Part shown: piece after piece, positions 17,979-26,735 of the stretch
Layout: every line of letters starts with the position of its first letter
How positions within the stretch are numbered: position 1 is the stretch's first letter
Origin: an uncultured Sinobacteraceae bacterium
Lineage (GTDB): Bacteria; Pseudomonadota; Gammaproteobacteria; Steroidobacterales; Steroidobacteraceae
Direction: 5' to 3'
NCBI GenBank assembly: GCA_937902995.1
Contig: CALEKY010000046.1
Location: forward strand, 1 to 64,000
Length of the DNA: 64,000 nt
Translations under genes and position numbers: made by a program
The notes under the pieces: generated by a model
Seen by the model: only the letters and a program-made list of their open reading frames with translations
What the model was told of the DNA's origin: nothing
Database searches by the model: none

Positions 17979-19622
17979 GTGAGCCAGGCGATACAGTCAG
18001 TCCATCCGCCGTGGTTCGATCCGCGGATGCCGCGGCGGGAAGACTGCGTGCTCAAGGCCATCCTCGACGATCGCGCAGCGCGCCATCCGGAGCGGCGCCT
18101 CGCGTTGTTCGAAGATGGAACGCAATGGACTTGGCACGAAGGTCGCGAGCAGGTGAGGGCTCAAGCTGCAGCGCTGCAGGCGCTCGGCATCAAGCCGGGC
18201 GACAGAGTCCTCGTCTGGCTGCCCAGCGGACCGGACATGGTGCGCGCCTGGTTCTCGATCAATTATCTCGGTGCGATCTTCGCCCCGCTCAACACGGCTT
18301 ACCGAGGTGCCTCGCTGGAGCACACGATCAATGCCAGCCGAGCACGGCTCATGATCGCGCATGCGGCTTTGATCGAGCGTCTGGAGGATTTGCAACTCGA
18401 ACATCTCGATCGTGTGATTGTCATCGGCACGCCGGCGGAGGTCCGTCCCAACACGCGTCGGCGTTTCGTGATCGAATCGCAATCCGTGCTAAAGGGCGAT
18501 GCCGACGCATTGGACGATTCCGCGCAGCCACAGCCTTGGGATGCGCAATCGTTGATCTACACCTCGGGCACGACGGGTTTGTCGAAAGGCGTGCTCTCGC
18601 CTTATCTGCAGCTCTACACGACGGCCACCATCGTGTACGGCTATCTGCGCGAAGGCGAGAGCATTTTGGTGAACCTGCCGATGTTCCATGTCGGCGGCAC
18701 GAGCTCGTTGATGATCGCGCTGATCCGCTCGGGATCGTTCTATCTGGTCGACGGTTTCAGTACCGACCGGTTCTGGGATCAGGTGCGGAAAGGCCACTGC
18801 GCAACGACATCCGGCTTGATCGGGATCATGGGTGAGTTCTTGATGAAGGCGCCGCCTCGGCCGGACGAACGCAACCATCCGTTGCGATGCGTGACGGGGT
18901 TTCCGATCAACGAGCTCACCGTAAGGATTCGGGAGCGTTTCGGTATCGACTACCTCACCGGATTCAACATGACCGAGCTGTCGGCGCCGTTGGTGAGCGA
19001 GCTCAATACCACGGTGTTCGGTGCCTGCGGCAAGCCGCGCACCGGTGTCGAATGCCGACTGGTCGACGAAAACGACATCGAAGTGCCCGACGGTCAGCCG
19101 GGAGAGCTGGTCGTGCGCAGCGATCTGCCGTGGGTGTTCTGCCTCGGTTACGACGGTCTGCCAGAGGCGAATGCGAAAGCCTGGCGCAACGGGTGGTTTC
19201 ACACCGGCGACATCATGCGCAAGGATGCCGAAGGCAACTATTACTTCGTGGATCGCGCCAAAGATGCGATTCGGCGTCGCGGCGAGAACATCTCATCCAT
19301 GGAGGTCGAGGCAGCCGTACGCGGCTATCCCGGCGTCGACGAAGTGATCGCCGTGGGAATTCCCGTCGAATCCGAAGAGGAAGTCATGGTCGTCATCGTT
19401 CCCAAGGCAGGGCATACGATCGATCCGCCGGCGTTGATCGAATGGCTCACGCCTCGGCTGCCGTACTTCGCGGTACCTCGTTTCGTTCGCATCGTCGATT
19501 CGATTCCGAAGACGGAAACGAACAAGCAACGAAAATACCCGTTCCGGGAGGCCGGCGTGACGCCGGATACCTGGGATCGAGTTCGTGCCGGTATCGTGCT
19601 GAAACGCGAGCGGCTGCGCTGA
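17979..19622 (+). CDS. AMP-forming acyl-CoA ligase 2 (CaiC-like)
   Basis: Adenylate-forming CoA ligase of 547 residues, closest in pattern to the crotonobetaine/carnitine-CoA ligase group. It starts at GTG 17979, 9 bases after the oxygenase stop. Motifs include LIYTSGTTGLSKGVLSPY near residue 190, TGFNMTELSAP near 327, GWFHTGDIMRKDAEGNYYFVDR near 408 and RRGENISSMEVE near 431. The catalytic lysine lies in ETNKQRKYPFRE near the C-terminus. It probably activates the acid formed after oxidation of an oxygenase product. It ends 19 bases from a convergent SDR gene. Confidence 0.9.
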   Translation: MSQAIQSVHPPWFDPRMPRREDCVLKAILDDRAARHPERRLALFEDGTQWTWHEGREQVRAQAAALQALGIKPGDRVLVWLPSGPDMVRAWFSINYLGAIFAPLNTAYRGASLEHTINASRARLMIAHAALIERLEDLQLEHLDRVIVIGTPAEVRPNTRRRFVIESQSVLKGDADALDDSAQPQPWDAQSLIYTSGTTGLSKGVLSPYLQLYTTATIVYGYLREGESILVNLPMFHVGGTSSLMIALIRSGSFYLVDGFSTDRFWDQVRKGHCATTSGLIGIMGEFLMKAPPRPDERNHPLRCVTGFPINELTVRIRERFGIDYLTGFNMTELSAPLVSELNTTVFGACGKPRTGVECRLVDENDIEVPDGQPGELVVRSDLPWVFCLGYDGLPEANAKAWRNGWFHTGDIMRKDAEGNYYFVDRAKDAIRRRGENISSMEVEAAVRGYPGVDEVIAVGIPVESEEEVMVVIVPKAGHTIDPPALIEWLTPRLPYFAVPRFVRIVDSIPKTETNKQRKYPFREAGVTPDTWDRVRAGIVLKRERLR

Positions 19623-19641
19623 CCGCTGCAAGAAGCGTCGA

Positions 19642-20631
19642 TCAAGACATTACCGAGCGCTGCGGCTCCGTGTTGGACGCCGTGGCGTTCGCTGCTTCCT
19701 TGGCGAGAAACGTTGCGAGATCGGCGGATGTGTGCTTTGTGACCGCCGTGTGCGCAAATGCGTGCGCCGGACGCGGCGCACGATCGAACCAGAATGCTTC
19801 CGGCCCTGGCTGCGCGGGGCGTGTCGCAGCGAGCCAAAGCGCCGTGTCGGCACCTTGCGCGCTGTTACGCAACACCACCCGTAGGCGTCTGCGGAAGTTG
19901 GGCATCGAGGTCTTCACGCCTTCGGTGTCCGCCCAGCCAGGATGCATCACGTAGAACCGCAAGCCGCGATCGCCATAGCGCTCCTGCCAATACTTGACGA
20001 GCTCGGCCTGGCCGCGTTTGTGAACTGCGTACGCGAAGACGCCGTTGTATTTCTTTGGATTCTTCATGCCCATGTATTCGAGCATCAGCGGCGCGTTGTA
20101 CATGCCGCCCGACGACATTTCGATGACGGTACCCGCGCCTGCAAACGCATCCGCTTCGATCAAGGCCTGGGTCAGAACCCAGTGATTGAGGAGATTCGTT
20201 GCATAGGACGTCTCGAAGCCTTCGCTCGTCACCGAAAGATCGTCGAGCAGGACGCCGACATTGTTGACGAGGACGTCGATCTTGGCCCCTCTCGCGATCA
20301 AGTCGGCCGCAGCGCGACGCGTATCGGCGACCAAGGACAGGTCAACGGGTACGATCACGACGCGACCCGGACCGGGTGTTTCGCTGGCGAGTCGTTCGAG
20401 CTTCTGACGGTCGCGGGCCAGCGCGTACACGGTTGCTCCGCCGCGCACCGCACCGTCGACGATCGCACGGCCGATGCCCCCGGTTGCGCCGGTCACGACC
20501 CAGGTCTGGTCCGCAAAGTTCGGAGCGAAAGGCTTCCAGAAGAGTGCGCGCCAGCGATAGCCGATTGCGGAGAAACTGAGTAGAAAACGTCCGTAAAACC
20601 CGGCAGCCTTCTTGAGCGTCGCTAGATTCAC
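19642..20631 (-). CDS. Short-chain dehydrogenase/reductase 1 (DHRS12-like)
   Basis: SDR family oxidoreductase of 329 residues with an N-terminal extension of about 40 residues rich in hydrophobic and aromatic positions, as in DHRS12-type proteins. The NAD(P)-binding motif TGATGGIG lies near residue 47 and NNVGVLLDD near 122. The catalytic motif YAVHK is near 200, with the serine in EMSSGG before it. It reads leftward, divergently from the feruloyl-CoA synthase-like gene. A good minus-strand promoter (TTGTCA, 16-base spacer, TATAAT) overlaps operator copy C. The substrate is unknown; an alcohol or aldehyde of the pathway is likely. Confidence 0.85.
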   Translation of the reverse strand: MNLATLKKAAGFYGRFLLSFSAIGYRWRALFWKPFAPNFADQTWVVTGATGGIGRAIVDGAVRGGATVYALARDRQKLERLASETPGPGRVVIVPVDLSLVADTRRAAADLIARGAKIDVLVNNVGVLLDDLSVTSEGFETSYATNLLNHWVLTQALIEADAFAGAGTVIEMSSGGMYNAPLMLEYMGMKNPKKYNGVFAYAVHKRGQAELVKYWQERYGDRGLRFYVMHPGWADTEGVKTSMPNFRRRLRVVLRNSAQGADTALWLAATRPAQPGPEAFWFDRAPRPAHAFAHTAVTKHTSADLATFLAKEAANATASNTEPQRSVMS

Positions 20632-20648
20632 GATTCACCGTTGTGTAG

Positions 20649-20698
20649 TTGCCGGAACGCGCAACTTTGCATTATAAGTCTCACAATGCAACTGACAA
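20649..20698. promoter_or_regulatory. Divergent promoter pair sharing operator copy C
   Basis: Operator copy C (20667-20691) is nearly palindromic: TTGCATT at 20667-20673 and AATGCAA at 20685-20691. Rightward, TTGCCG (20649-20654) and TATAAG (20673-20678) are 18 bases apart. Leftward, TTGTCA (minus strand of 20693-20698) and TATAAT (minus strand of 20671-20676) are 16 bases apart. Both -10 elements lie inside the operator, so one bound regulator could control both genes. Confidence 0.62.
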
Positions 20699-20741
20699 GC
20701 GACCGGGCGAGCGAACCCGGTTGTGAATCCGGGGGAGAGTC

Positions 20742-22610
20742 GTGAGCGCCGAGCTTTCATCGGTACCGTTTCGCGAAGCGCGATTCCTGCCTGTCGATCT
20801 CGAGGTCGAGCATCGTCCGGACGGCGCGATCGTCATGCGCTCGCGCATTCCTTTACAGCCGCACGAGCCGTGTCTCCCGCGTGTGCTTGCGGCACAGGCC
20901 GAGCGGCTCGGCGATAAGCCGTTTCTCGTACAGCGTGCGGGTCCCGACCGCGCCTGGCGTCCGCATTCCTACGCGCAGACGAAACGGGATACGGATGCGA
21001 TCGCGCAGTGGTTGCTGGATCTCGGTCTCGATCGCGATAAGCCGATCTTGCTCGTATCGGGCAACTCGATCGCACATGCGTTGATGAAGTTCGGCGGCAT
21101 GACCGCCGGCGTTCCGTCCTGCCCGATAAGTCCGAACTACGCGCTGATGGATGCGGCCTTTACGAGGCTACGCCACGTGCTCGATCTCGCACAGCCTGGC
21201 GTCGTGTTCATCGAAGATGCGCGGCCCTTTACGCGAGCACTCGAGCACGTGGACTTCGGCGATGCGATGCTCGTCACGGCGACACCCGATTCCGTGCCGG
21301 CGAATGCTCGCGTACGGGGCGTCATCGCACTCCAAAATGTGCTCGCAACGAAGGTGACGAATGCCGTTCGGGAACGCTTGGACTCCCTGCGGGCTGACGA
21401 TTACGCGGCCTACATGCTGACCTCGGGTTCGACCGGCGCACCGAAAGCGGTGATCCAAACCTACGCAAATCTTGCTGCGAACGTCGCGCAAGCTTTGCAG
21501 ACGATCGGCGAGGCAGCGGGTTGGCACGGCACGACGATGGACTGGTTGCCCTGGAATCACGTCTCGGGTGCGAGCGGCAAGTTCATTACGCTAATCGCCG
21601 GCGGCACGCTCTACATCGACGACGGCAAGCCTATTCCTGGACCGCTGTGGCAAGAGTCGTTGCGCAACCTGCGCGAGATTTCCAGCAGCTACTACGTGAA
21701 CGTACCGCTCGGTTATCAATTGCTCGTGGAGGCGCTGGAAGCCGACGACGAGCTGTGCCGGACGTTCTTCAAGAACTTGCAGGTGTTGCTTTACGGCGGC
21801 GCGGGTCTGCCTCAGACAACGTACGAACGCTTGCAGCGCCTCGCCATCAAGACGATCGGCCGGCGGGTGATGTTGATTTCGGCTTACGGCTCGACGGAGA
21901 CGACGTCCGGCTGTCTCGCGATTCATTTCGAGACCGATCAGGTAGGTCTCGGCGTACCCATGCCTGGCATTACGGTCAAGCTCGTTCCGGTCGACACGCG
22001 CTACGAAGTTCGCATCGCCGGTCCGGTCATCGCGCCTGGATACCTTCGCGACCCGAAGCGCACCGCCGAGAGTCGCGACGAGGAAGGCTATTACCGTATG
22101 GGGGACCTCGCGGTGTTTCATGACCCGAAACGCCCCGAGATGGGACTCGCGTTCGCCGGCCGCCTCGCCGAGGAATTCAAACTCGGCAGCGGTACTTGGG
22201 TGAGCGGGGGAGAGCTTCGCACGACGCTATTGCATGCGCTCGCGCCCTACATCGACGAGCTGGTGCTGTGCGGCGAGGGCCGAACGAGCATCGCCGTGTT
22301 GGCCTGGCCGAATCGAGCCGTGCTAGAGCGCGAGTTCGGGATTGCGAGTACCGAATCCTTGAGCGCGGCCAAGCTTGGACCGTTACTCGACGTGCTGCGC
22401 GACCGGCTTGCAACACACAACGCACGCTATCCTGGCGCGAGCACGCGCGTGCAACGTTTCGCATTGCTGCAAGAGCCGCCGCTCGCGGCCGCTCACGAGC
22501 TTTCGGACAAGGGCACGGTCAATCGCAACGCGGTGCTGACGCGTCGTACCGCCGACGTCGATCGCGTGTACTCCGATCCGCCGGGACCCGATGTCATCAG
22601 TTTCGATTAA
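20742..22610 (+). CDS. Feruloyl-CoA synthase family acyl-CoA ligase
   Basis: Adenylate-forming ligase of 622 residues matching the feruloyl-CoA synthase family, which activates hydroxycinnamates to CoA thioesters. Diagnostic segments are the P-loop MLTSGSTGAPKAVIQTYAN near residue 225, DWLPWNHVSGASGKF near 267, LLYGGAGLP near 350, ISAYGSTETTSG near 380 and YYRMGDLAVFHDP near 450. The C-terminal domain is longer than in ordinary ligases and ends with a lysine-bearing segment (SDKGTVNRNAVLTRR). It starts at GTG 20742 after a GGGGGAGAG ribosome binding site. No hydratase/aldolase (ech) or vanillin dehydrogenase gene is adjacent, so the substrate may not be ferulate itself. Confidence 0.85.
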   Translation: MSAELSSVPFREARFLPVDLEVEHRPDGAIVMRSRIPLQPHEPCLPRVLAAQAERLGDKPFLVQRAGPDRAWRPHSYAQTKRDTDAIAQWLLDLGLDRDKPILLVSGNSIAHALMKFGGMTAGVPSCPISPNYALMDAAFTRLRHVLDLAQPGVVFIEDARPFTRALEHVDFGDAMLVTATPDSVPANARVRGVIALQNVLATKVTNAVRERLDSLRADDYAAYMLTSGSTGAPKAVIQTYANLAANVAQALQTIGEAAGWHGTTMDWLPWNHVSGASGKFITLIAGGTLYIDDGKPIPGPLWQESLRNLREISSSYYVNVPLGYQLLVEALEADDELCRTFFKNLQVLLYGGAGLPQTTYERLQRLAIKTIGRRVMLISAYGSTETTSGCLAIHFETDQVGLGVPMPGITVKLVPVDTRYEVRIAGPVIAPGYLRDPKRTAESRDEEGYYRMGDLAVFHDPKRPEMGLAFAGRLAEEFKLGSGTWVSGGELRTTLLHALAPYIDELVLCGEGRTSIAVLAWPNRAVLEREFGIASTESLSAAKLGPLLDVLRDRLATHNARYPGASTRVQRFALLQEPPLAAAHELSDKGTVNRNAVLTRRTADVDRVYSDPPGPDVISFD

Positions 22611-22623
22611 GAGGCACAGCACG

Positions 22624-23382
22624 ATGGAAATCGCTGGATCGGTAGCACTCGTCACGGGCGGCAATCGGGGCATCGGCGAGGCCTTCGTCCGCGCATTCGT
22701 CGCTGCGGGTGCCAAGCGCGTCTATGTCGGTACGCGTGAAATCGAAGCCGCAGCACATCTCGTCGCCGAAGCGCCGGATCGTGTGCAGGCCATCCAATTG
22801 GATGTCACGGATCAGGCGTCGATCGAACGCGCGGTTCAGTCGTGCCCCGATGTCTCGATTCTGGTCAACAACGCCGGCGTGTACATGAATCAGACGTTGC
22901 TAAGAGCACCGGACCTCAGCGCGGCGCGCAAGGAGATGGACGTCAATTATTTCGGCCCCTTGGCGATGTGCCGGGCCTTTGCGCCCGTGCTCGCGCGCAA
23001 CAGTCCGAGCGCCATTGCCAACGTCTTGTCGGCTGCCGCGGTCGTAGCGGTGCCGATCATGGGCGGCTACAGCCCGTCCAAGTTTGCGGCTCGAGCGATG
23101 TCGACCTGTCTACGGGCTGAGCTTGCGCCGCAAGGTACGACGGTCACGGCGCTGTTCGTCGGGTCGGTCGACACGCGCATGTCGAGCCATGTGAAGGGCG
23201 CAAAAGAGAAACCGGAAACGATCGCAGCCGCGGGATTGGCTGCAATTAGTCGCGGGGCCGAAGAGGTGGATACGGACCCGATGGCGATCGAGGTACGCGC
23301 CGCCACCATTCGGGAGCCTGAAGCGCTTGCACGACGCTTTGCGCGGCAACTCGGGGCCACCGAGATCCGCACGGGGCGCTAG
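22624..23382 (+). CDS. Short-chain dehydrogenase/reductase 2
   Basis: Classical SDR of 252 residues, NAD(P)-dependent. I chose ATG 22624, 13 bases after the ligase stop with GAGGCA upstream; an earlier in-frame ATG at 22591 would overlap the ligase. Motifs are TGGNRGIG (residue 12), LDVTD (about 58), NNAGVYMN (about 81), a serine in VLSAAA and catalytic YSPSK (about 147). Probably an alcohol or 3-hydroxyacyl dehydrogenase, co-transcribed with the feruloyl-CoA synthase-like gene. It meets the MFS gene tail to tail with 6 bases between. Confidence 0.87.
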   Translation: MEIAGSVALVTGGNRGIGEAFVRAFVAAGAKRVYVGTREIEAAAHLVAEAPDRVQAIQLDVTDQASIERAVQSCPDVSILVNNAGVYMNQTLLRAPDLSAARKEMDVNYFGPLAMCRAFAPVLARNSPSAIANVLSAAAVVAVPIMGGYSPSKFAARAMSTCLRAELAPQGTTVTALFVGSVDTRMSSHVKGAKEKPETIAAAGLAAISRGAEEVDTDPMAIEVRAATIREPEALARRFARQLGATEIRTGR

Positions 23383-23388
23383 CGCGCC

Positions 23389-24774
23389 TCAACCGTTGGA
23401 CCGAGCATCCGCGCTCGCTTCAACGAGCCGTGCGAACGGCGCGCGTGCCGATAGCATGAGCAGGCCAGTCATCGGCGGCACCGTCGCCGCAACGACCGCG
23501 AGCGCCGAACCGATACGCAACGGATCCTCGAATACGTAGTCGGTCAGCAAACCGACCGACAGCGGACCGAACGTCAGCCCGACCAAGCTGTTCAACAAGT
23601 AATAGACGGCGGAAGCTTGACCGCGCAACTGATTCGGGACGGCTTCTTGGATGACCTGGATGGCCGTACCGCCCGGCAACGTCATGACCATCAGCGCAGG
23701 CACATACCACAGCAGCGCCTCCCAGGCGTCCGTCGAAATACCGGCACGCACGAGCAGCGCACCTGCGCCGAACATCGACAATGCGGTGACCCAGATCGCC
23801 GCATGACGAACACGGCTTGCCAAGAGCTGCGCGATGAACGAGCCGAGCACCGTGCCGCCGCCGCCGAAAATCAGCAGCACGAGCCCATAACGCATGCCGG
23901 TCTCGCCGGCGCTCCAGCCATAGACGCGGATGAACTGCGCGGGGACCCAGCTCAGCACGGCATAGATCACTCCCGAGTACACGCACACCGCTGCGTAATG
24001 GCGCACCATGAAATTCGCGTTCTCGAGAATGAAGCGATCGATGCGCTGCCCCGACGGCGTGTGCGCAATCTCGCGTCGCACCGGCTCCGTCAGCGTCGCG
24101 AGCATCGGAACGATCAGCAATCCTCCTGCGCCAACCAGCACGAACGCCGCCTGCCAACGTGCGAGCTCCCCGACTACCGGTAAATGAATCGCATCCTGTA
24201 TGGCGACCATCTGAATAACGACGCCGCCTGCGATCAACGCGAGACCGGCACCCAAGGCGGCAGAGGCAGCGTAGACGCCGATCGGCAATGCACGCCGCTC
24301 TTTGGGGAACGAATCGCTGATGAGCGACATCGCCGCAGGAGACAAGGCAGCTTCGCCGACGCCGACCGCAATGCGCGCAACGAACAGCTGGACGAACGAG
24401 GAGGCGAGTCCGCACGCGGTCGTCGCCAGACACCACACGGTGGCGCCCGCTGCCACAAGCCCTCGGCGCGACATGCGATCGGCAAGCCAGCCGAGCGGCA
24501 ATCCCATGACGGCGTAGAACACACCGAACGCGAGCCCCTGCAACAACCCGATCTGGGTGTCGCTCAGTCGCAGATCGGCTTTGATAGGCTCGATGAGCAG
24601 GCTCAATACGGTGCGGTCGACGAACGAAACGATGTACGCGATCGTCAAGACGATCACGGTCCACCAGGCACGCACCGGACTCGGCCAATCGCTTGCAGCG
24701 AATGCCGAAGCCGGAAGGGTGCGACCATGAACGGTGCTTACGTGCGGCGCCGCCGCGGGCGGCTCGTGCGACAT
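23389..24774 (-). CDS. MFS transporter (spinster/aromatic acid type)
   Basis: Major facilitator superfamily transporter of 461 residues with about 12 membrane helices. After a 35-residue hydrophilic N-terminus the first helix begins WWTVIVLTIAYIVSFVDRTVLS, and the loop 2-3 signature reads GWLADRMSRRG, near the MFS GxLaDrxGrkr consensus. The closest type is the spinster-like group common in sphingomonad and steroid degraders. Its ATG directly abuts the stop of the upstream SDR gene, so the two form an operon. It probably moves a pathway substrate or product across the inner membrane. Confidence 0.88.
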   Translation of the reverse strand: MSHEPPAAAPHVSTVHGRTLPASAFAASDWPSPVRAWWTVIVLTIAYIVSFVDRTVLSLLIEPIKADLRLSDTQIGLLQGLAFGVFYAVMGLPLGWLADRMSRRGLVAAGATVWCLATTACGLASSFVQLFVARIAVGVGEAALSPAAMSLISDSFPKERRALPIGVYAASAALGAGLALIAGGVVIQMVAIQDAIHLPVVGELARWQAAFVLVGAGGLLIVPMLATLTEPVRREIAHTPSGQRIDRFILENANFMVRHYAAVCVYSGVIYAVLSWVPAQFIRVYGWSAGETGMRYGLVLLIFGGGGTVLGSFIAQLLASRVRHAAIWVTALSMFGAGALLVRAGISTDAWEALLWYVPALMVMTLPGGTAIQVIQEAVPNQLRGQASAVYYLLNSLVGLTFGPLSVGLLTDYVFEDPLRIGSALAVVAATVPPMTGLLMLSARAPFARLVEASADARSNG

Positions 24775-25683
24775 TTATCGAATTCCTGGATAACGGCGAA
24801 CGAAGTCCTGGAACGATTGCAATGCATCCGCGAACTCGCGCGCACCCTCCATGCTCAGGATGCGTTCCGCATCGCGCTCGAGTTGCTCGGGTGTGAGGTC
24901 TTCGGAACGCGAATAGCCGAGACCGGCGCCTTCCACCATCGCGGCACGACGGAAGCCGCCTTTGCCGGCCACGATGATCTGTCCGCTCACTTGACAGCGC
25001 TCGCAGACCAGATACGCGACCATGGGCGCGACCCATTCCGGGCGCATGGCTTGACGGAACTGTTCGTCGACCACGCCTTGACGAGCCGTCATCGGCGTCG
25101 CCGCAAAGGGCGCGATCGCATTCACGAGCACGTTGCGTGACCGTCCTTCGGCGGCCAGCGCGCGCATGAAGCCGATGAGCGCCGCCTTGGAAGCGGAGTA
25201 GGCGGTCAGCCCATGCAGCCCGTGCAAGCCTGCAGCCGAGGTAGAGACGACGATGCGGCCGTAACCTGCCTCGCGCATGCGCCTGTACGCGGCATGCGTG
25301 ATGTACAGGGAGCCCATGAAATTGATATCGAAGATGCGCTTGAACTCTTCCAGATTCAGCTTGTGAAACGTGCTGTGCTGGTCGACCCCGGCGTTGTTGA
25401 CCAGGATGTCGATGCGTCCCCAGGCATCGAGCGCCTGCTGAACCATGCGTTCGCCGGCCGATGGATCCTCCACGCTTTCGTAGTTTGCGAGCGCCTCGCC
25501 GCCGGCGGACCGAATCTCCTCGACGACCGCGTCTGCAGTCGAGGGCTCGCCGGCTCGCCGGCGGTTGTTCACAATCACACGCGCACCCCGGGATGCGAGG
25601 TACAACGCGTAGGCGCGCCCAAGGCCTTTGCCGGCGCCTGTGACAATTGCGACACGGTCGGCGAAACGGATCTCGTCGTTCAT
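24775..25683 (-). CDS. Short-chain dehydrogenase/reductase 3 (MFE-2-like 3-hydroxyacyl-CoA dehydrogenase type)
   Basis: SDR of 302 residues resembling the (3R)-hydroxyacyl-CoA dehydrogenase domain of peroxisomal multifunctional enzyme type 2. Features are TGAGKGLGRAYALYLASRGA, the VNNRRR segment, NNAGVDQHSTFHKL and the catalytic YSASK motif. The extra C-terminal region (CERCQVSGQIIVAGKGGFRRAAMVEG and a helical tail) is also typical of the MFE-2 group. It could oxidise a 3-hydroxyacyl-CoA to the 3-oxo substrate of the thiolases. It is divergent from the HxlR regulator; that 66-base gap has no clear copy of the island operator. Confidence 0.86.
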   Translation of the reverse strand: MNDEIRFADRVAIVTGAGKGLGRAYALYLASRGARVIVNNRRRAGEPSTADAVVEEIRSAGGEALANYESVEDPSAGERMVQQALDAWGRIDILVNNAGVDQHSTFHKLNLEEFKRIFDINFMGSLYITHAAYRRMREAGYGRIVVSTSAAGLHGLHGLTAYSASKAALIGFMRALAAEGRSRNVLVNAIAPFAATPMTARQGVVDEQFRQAMRPEWVAPMVAYLVCERCQVSGQIIVAGKGGFRRAAMVEGAGLGYSRSEDLTPEQLERDAERILSMEGAREFADALQSFQDFVRRYPGIR

Positions 25684-25749
25684 GGCTAATTGGTTAGTTC
25701 CTCATTGGGGCGTTGCCATCGAGCCATCGTGCACATAGAGTTGCGCGCG

Positions 25750-26721
25750 ATGTCCTCGATCTCCGCAGCCATTGCCAATAGTCCGGTTACGCGTGCGCTC
25801 AGCGTTCTGGGCGACCGCTGGACGCTGTTGATCCTGCGCGATGCCTTCCAAGGCGCTCATCGCTTCGAGCAGTTCCGTACGTTGAACGGGGCAGCGCGAT
25901 CGACCCTGACCAGCCGCCTCAACGGACTGGTGGACAACGGCATCTTGGAGCGCGTCCAGTACAGCGACGCCCCGCCGCGCTTCGAGTATCGACTGACGGA
26001 AAAAGGGCGGGCGTTGTATGGCGTCACGTTGGTGACTTGGCGCTGGGAGCATCGCTGGGCGTCGAACGGCGCAGGAATTCCCAAGTCGCTGCGCCACAAA
26101 GTCTGCAAGCACTCGATGCTGCCCGAGGTCACATGCGCCGAATGCGGCGAGCGGATCGAGCTGCGTGACACGGCCTTTACGATCGAGCAACCCGCTTCGC
26201 GCGCACGTCCGACACGTCGGGCGAAGTCCTCGGCGCTTGCGGTGCGACGGCTGTCCACCGTCAATGCAGAGAGCCATCGCGGCGCCAACGCAGCGTTGCT
26301 GCACATCACGGACATTCTCGGCGATCGCTGGACCCCGCTCGTGCTGTCCTCGGCATTCCTGGGCTTGCGACGTTTCGATGAAATTCAAAGCGCGCTCGAG
26401 ATCGCCACGAACATCCTGACTCACCGTCTCAACTTGCTGGTCGAGCACGAGATCTTGCAGCGCAAACGCTACTCCGAGCGGCCGCCGCGCTTCGAGTATC
26501 GATTGACGCAAAAGGGCAGAGACCTCTATCCCCACGCGCTGATGCTGATGCAATGGGGCAATCGCTGGTTGCCGCCTGCGAACGGACCGACGATGCGCGT
26601 CGTCCACAAGACGTGCGGTGCGAAGCTCGAACCGGTCGTGACCTGCAATCATTGCCACGGCGTGATCGATCCGCACGACATTTCGTTCCCGAACGCTGCC
26701 GACGCGCAAAAACGTTCGTGA
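25750..26721 (+). CDS. Tandem HxlR-type transcriptional regulator
   Basis: DNA-binding regulator made of two HxlR winged-helix modules in one chain (323 residues from ATG 25750; in-frame codons upstream to 25690 are less family-like). Module 1 (about 10-105) contains LGDRWTLLILRDAFQGAHRF and PPRFEYRLTEKGRALY. Module 2 (about 180-275) repeats them as LGDRWTPLVLSSAFLGLRRF and PPRFEYRLTQKGRDLY. Each is followed by a cysteine cluster ending CxxC (CAEC, then CNHC), reminiscent of a small zinc-binding ribbon. Ordinary HxlR proteins have one module and dimerise, so this is a covalent pseudo-dimer. It is the only regulator gene in the island and the best candidate to bind the repeated operator. Confidence 0.85.
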   Translation: MSSISAAIANSPVTRALSVLGDRWTLLILRDAFQGAHRFEQFRTLNGAARSTLTSRLNGLVDNGILERVQYSDAPPRFEYRLTEKGRALYGVTLVTWRWEHRWASNGAGIPKSLRHKVCKHSMLPEVTCAECGERIELRDTAFTIEQPASRARPTRRAKSSALAVRRLSTVNAESHRGANAALLHITDILGDRWTPLVLSSAFLGLRRFDEIQSALEIATNILTHRLNLLVEHEILQRKRYSERPPRFEYRLTQKGRDLYPHALMLMQWGNRWLPPANGPTMRVVHKTCGAKLEPVVTCNHCHGVIDPHDISFPNAADAQKRS

Positions 26722-26735
26722 TGCCGAGGCGTCGC

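Noticed and set aside
23420..25036. Long minus-strand reading frame (538 codons) overlapping the MFS and SDR 3 genes
   Set aside because: Arg/Ala/Ser-rich shadow of the true genes in another frame, no family motifs; common in GC-rich DNA.
25686..25697. Short imperfect palindrome CTAATTGGTTAG between SDR 3 and the HxlR gene
   Set aside because: Could be an autoregulatory site but shares nothing with the island operator and is too short to support.
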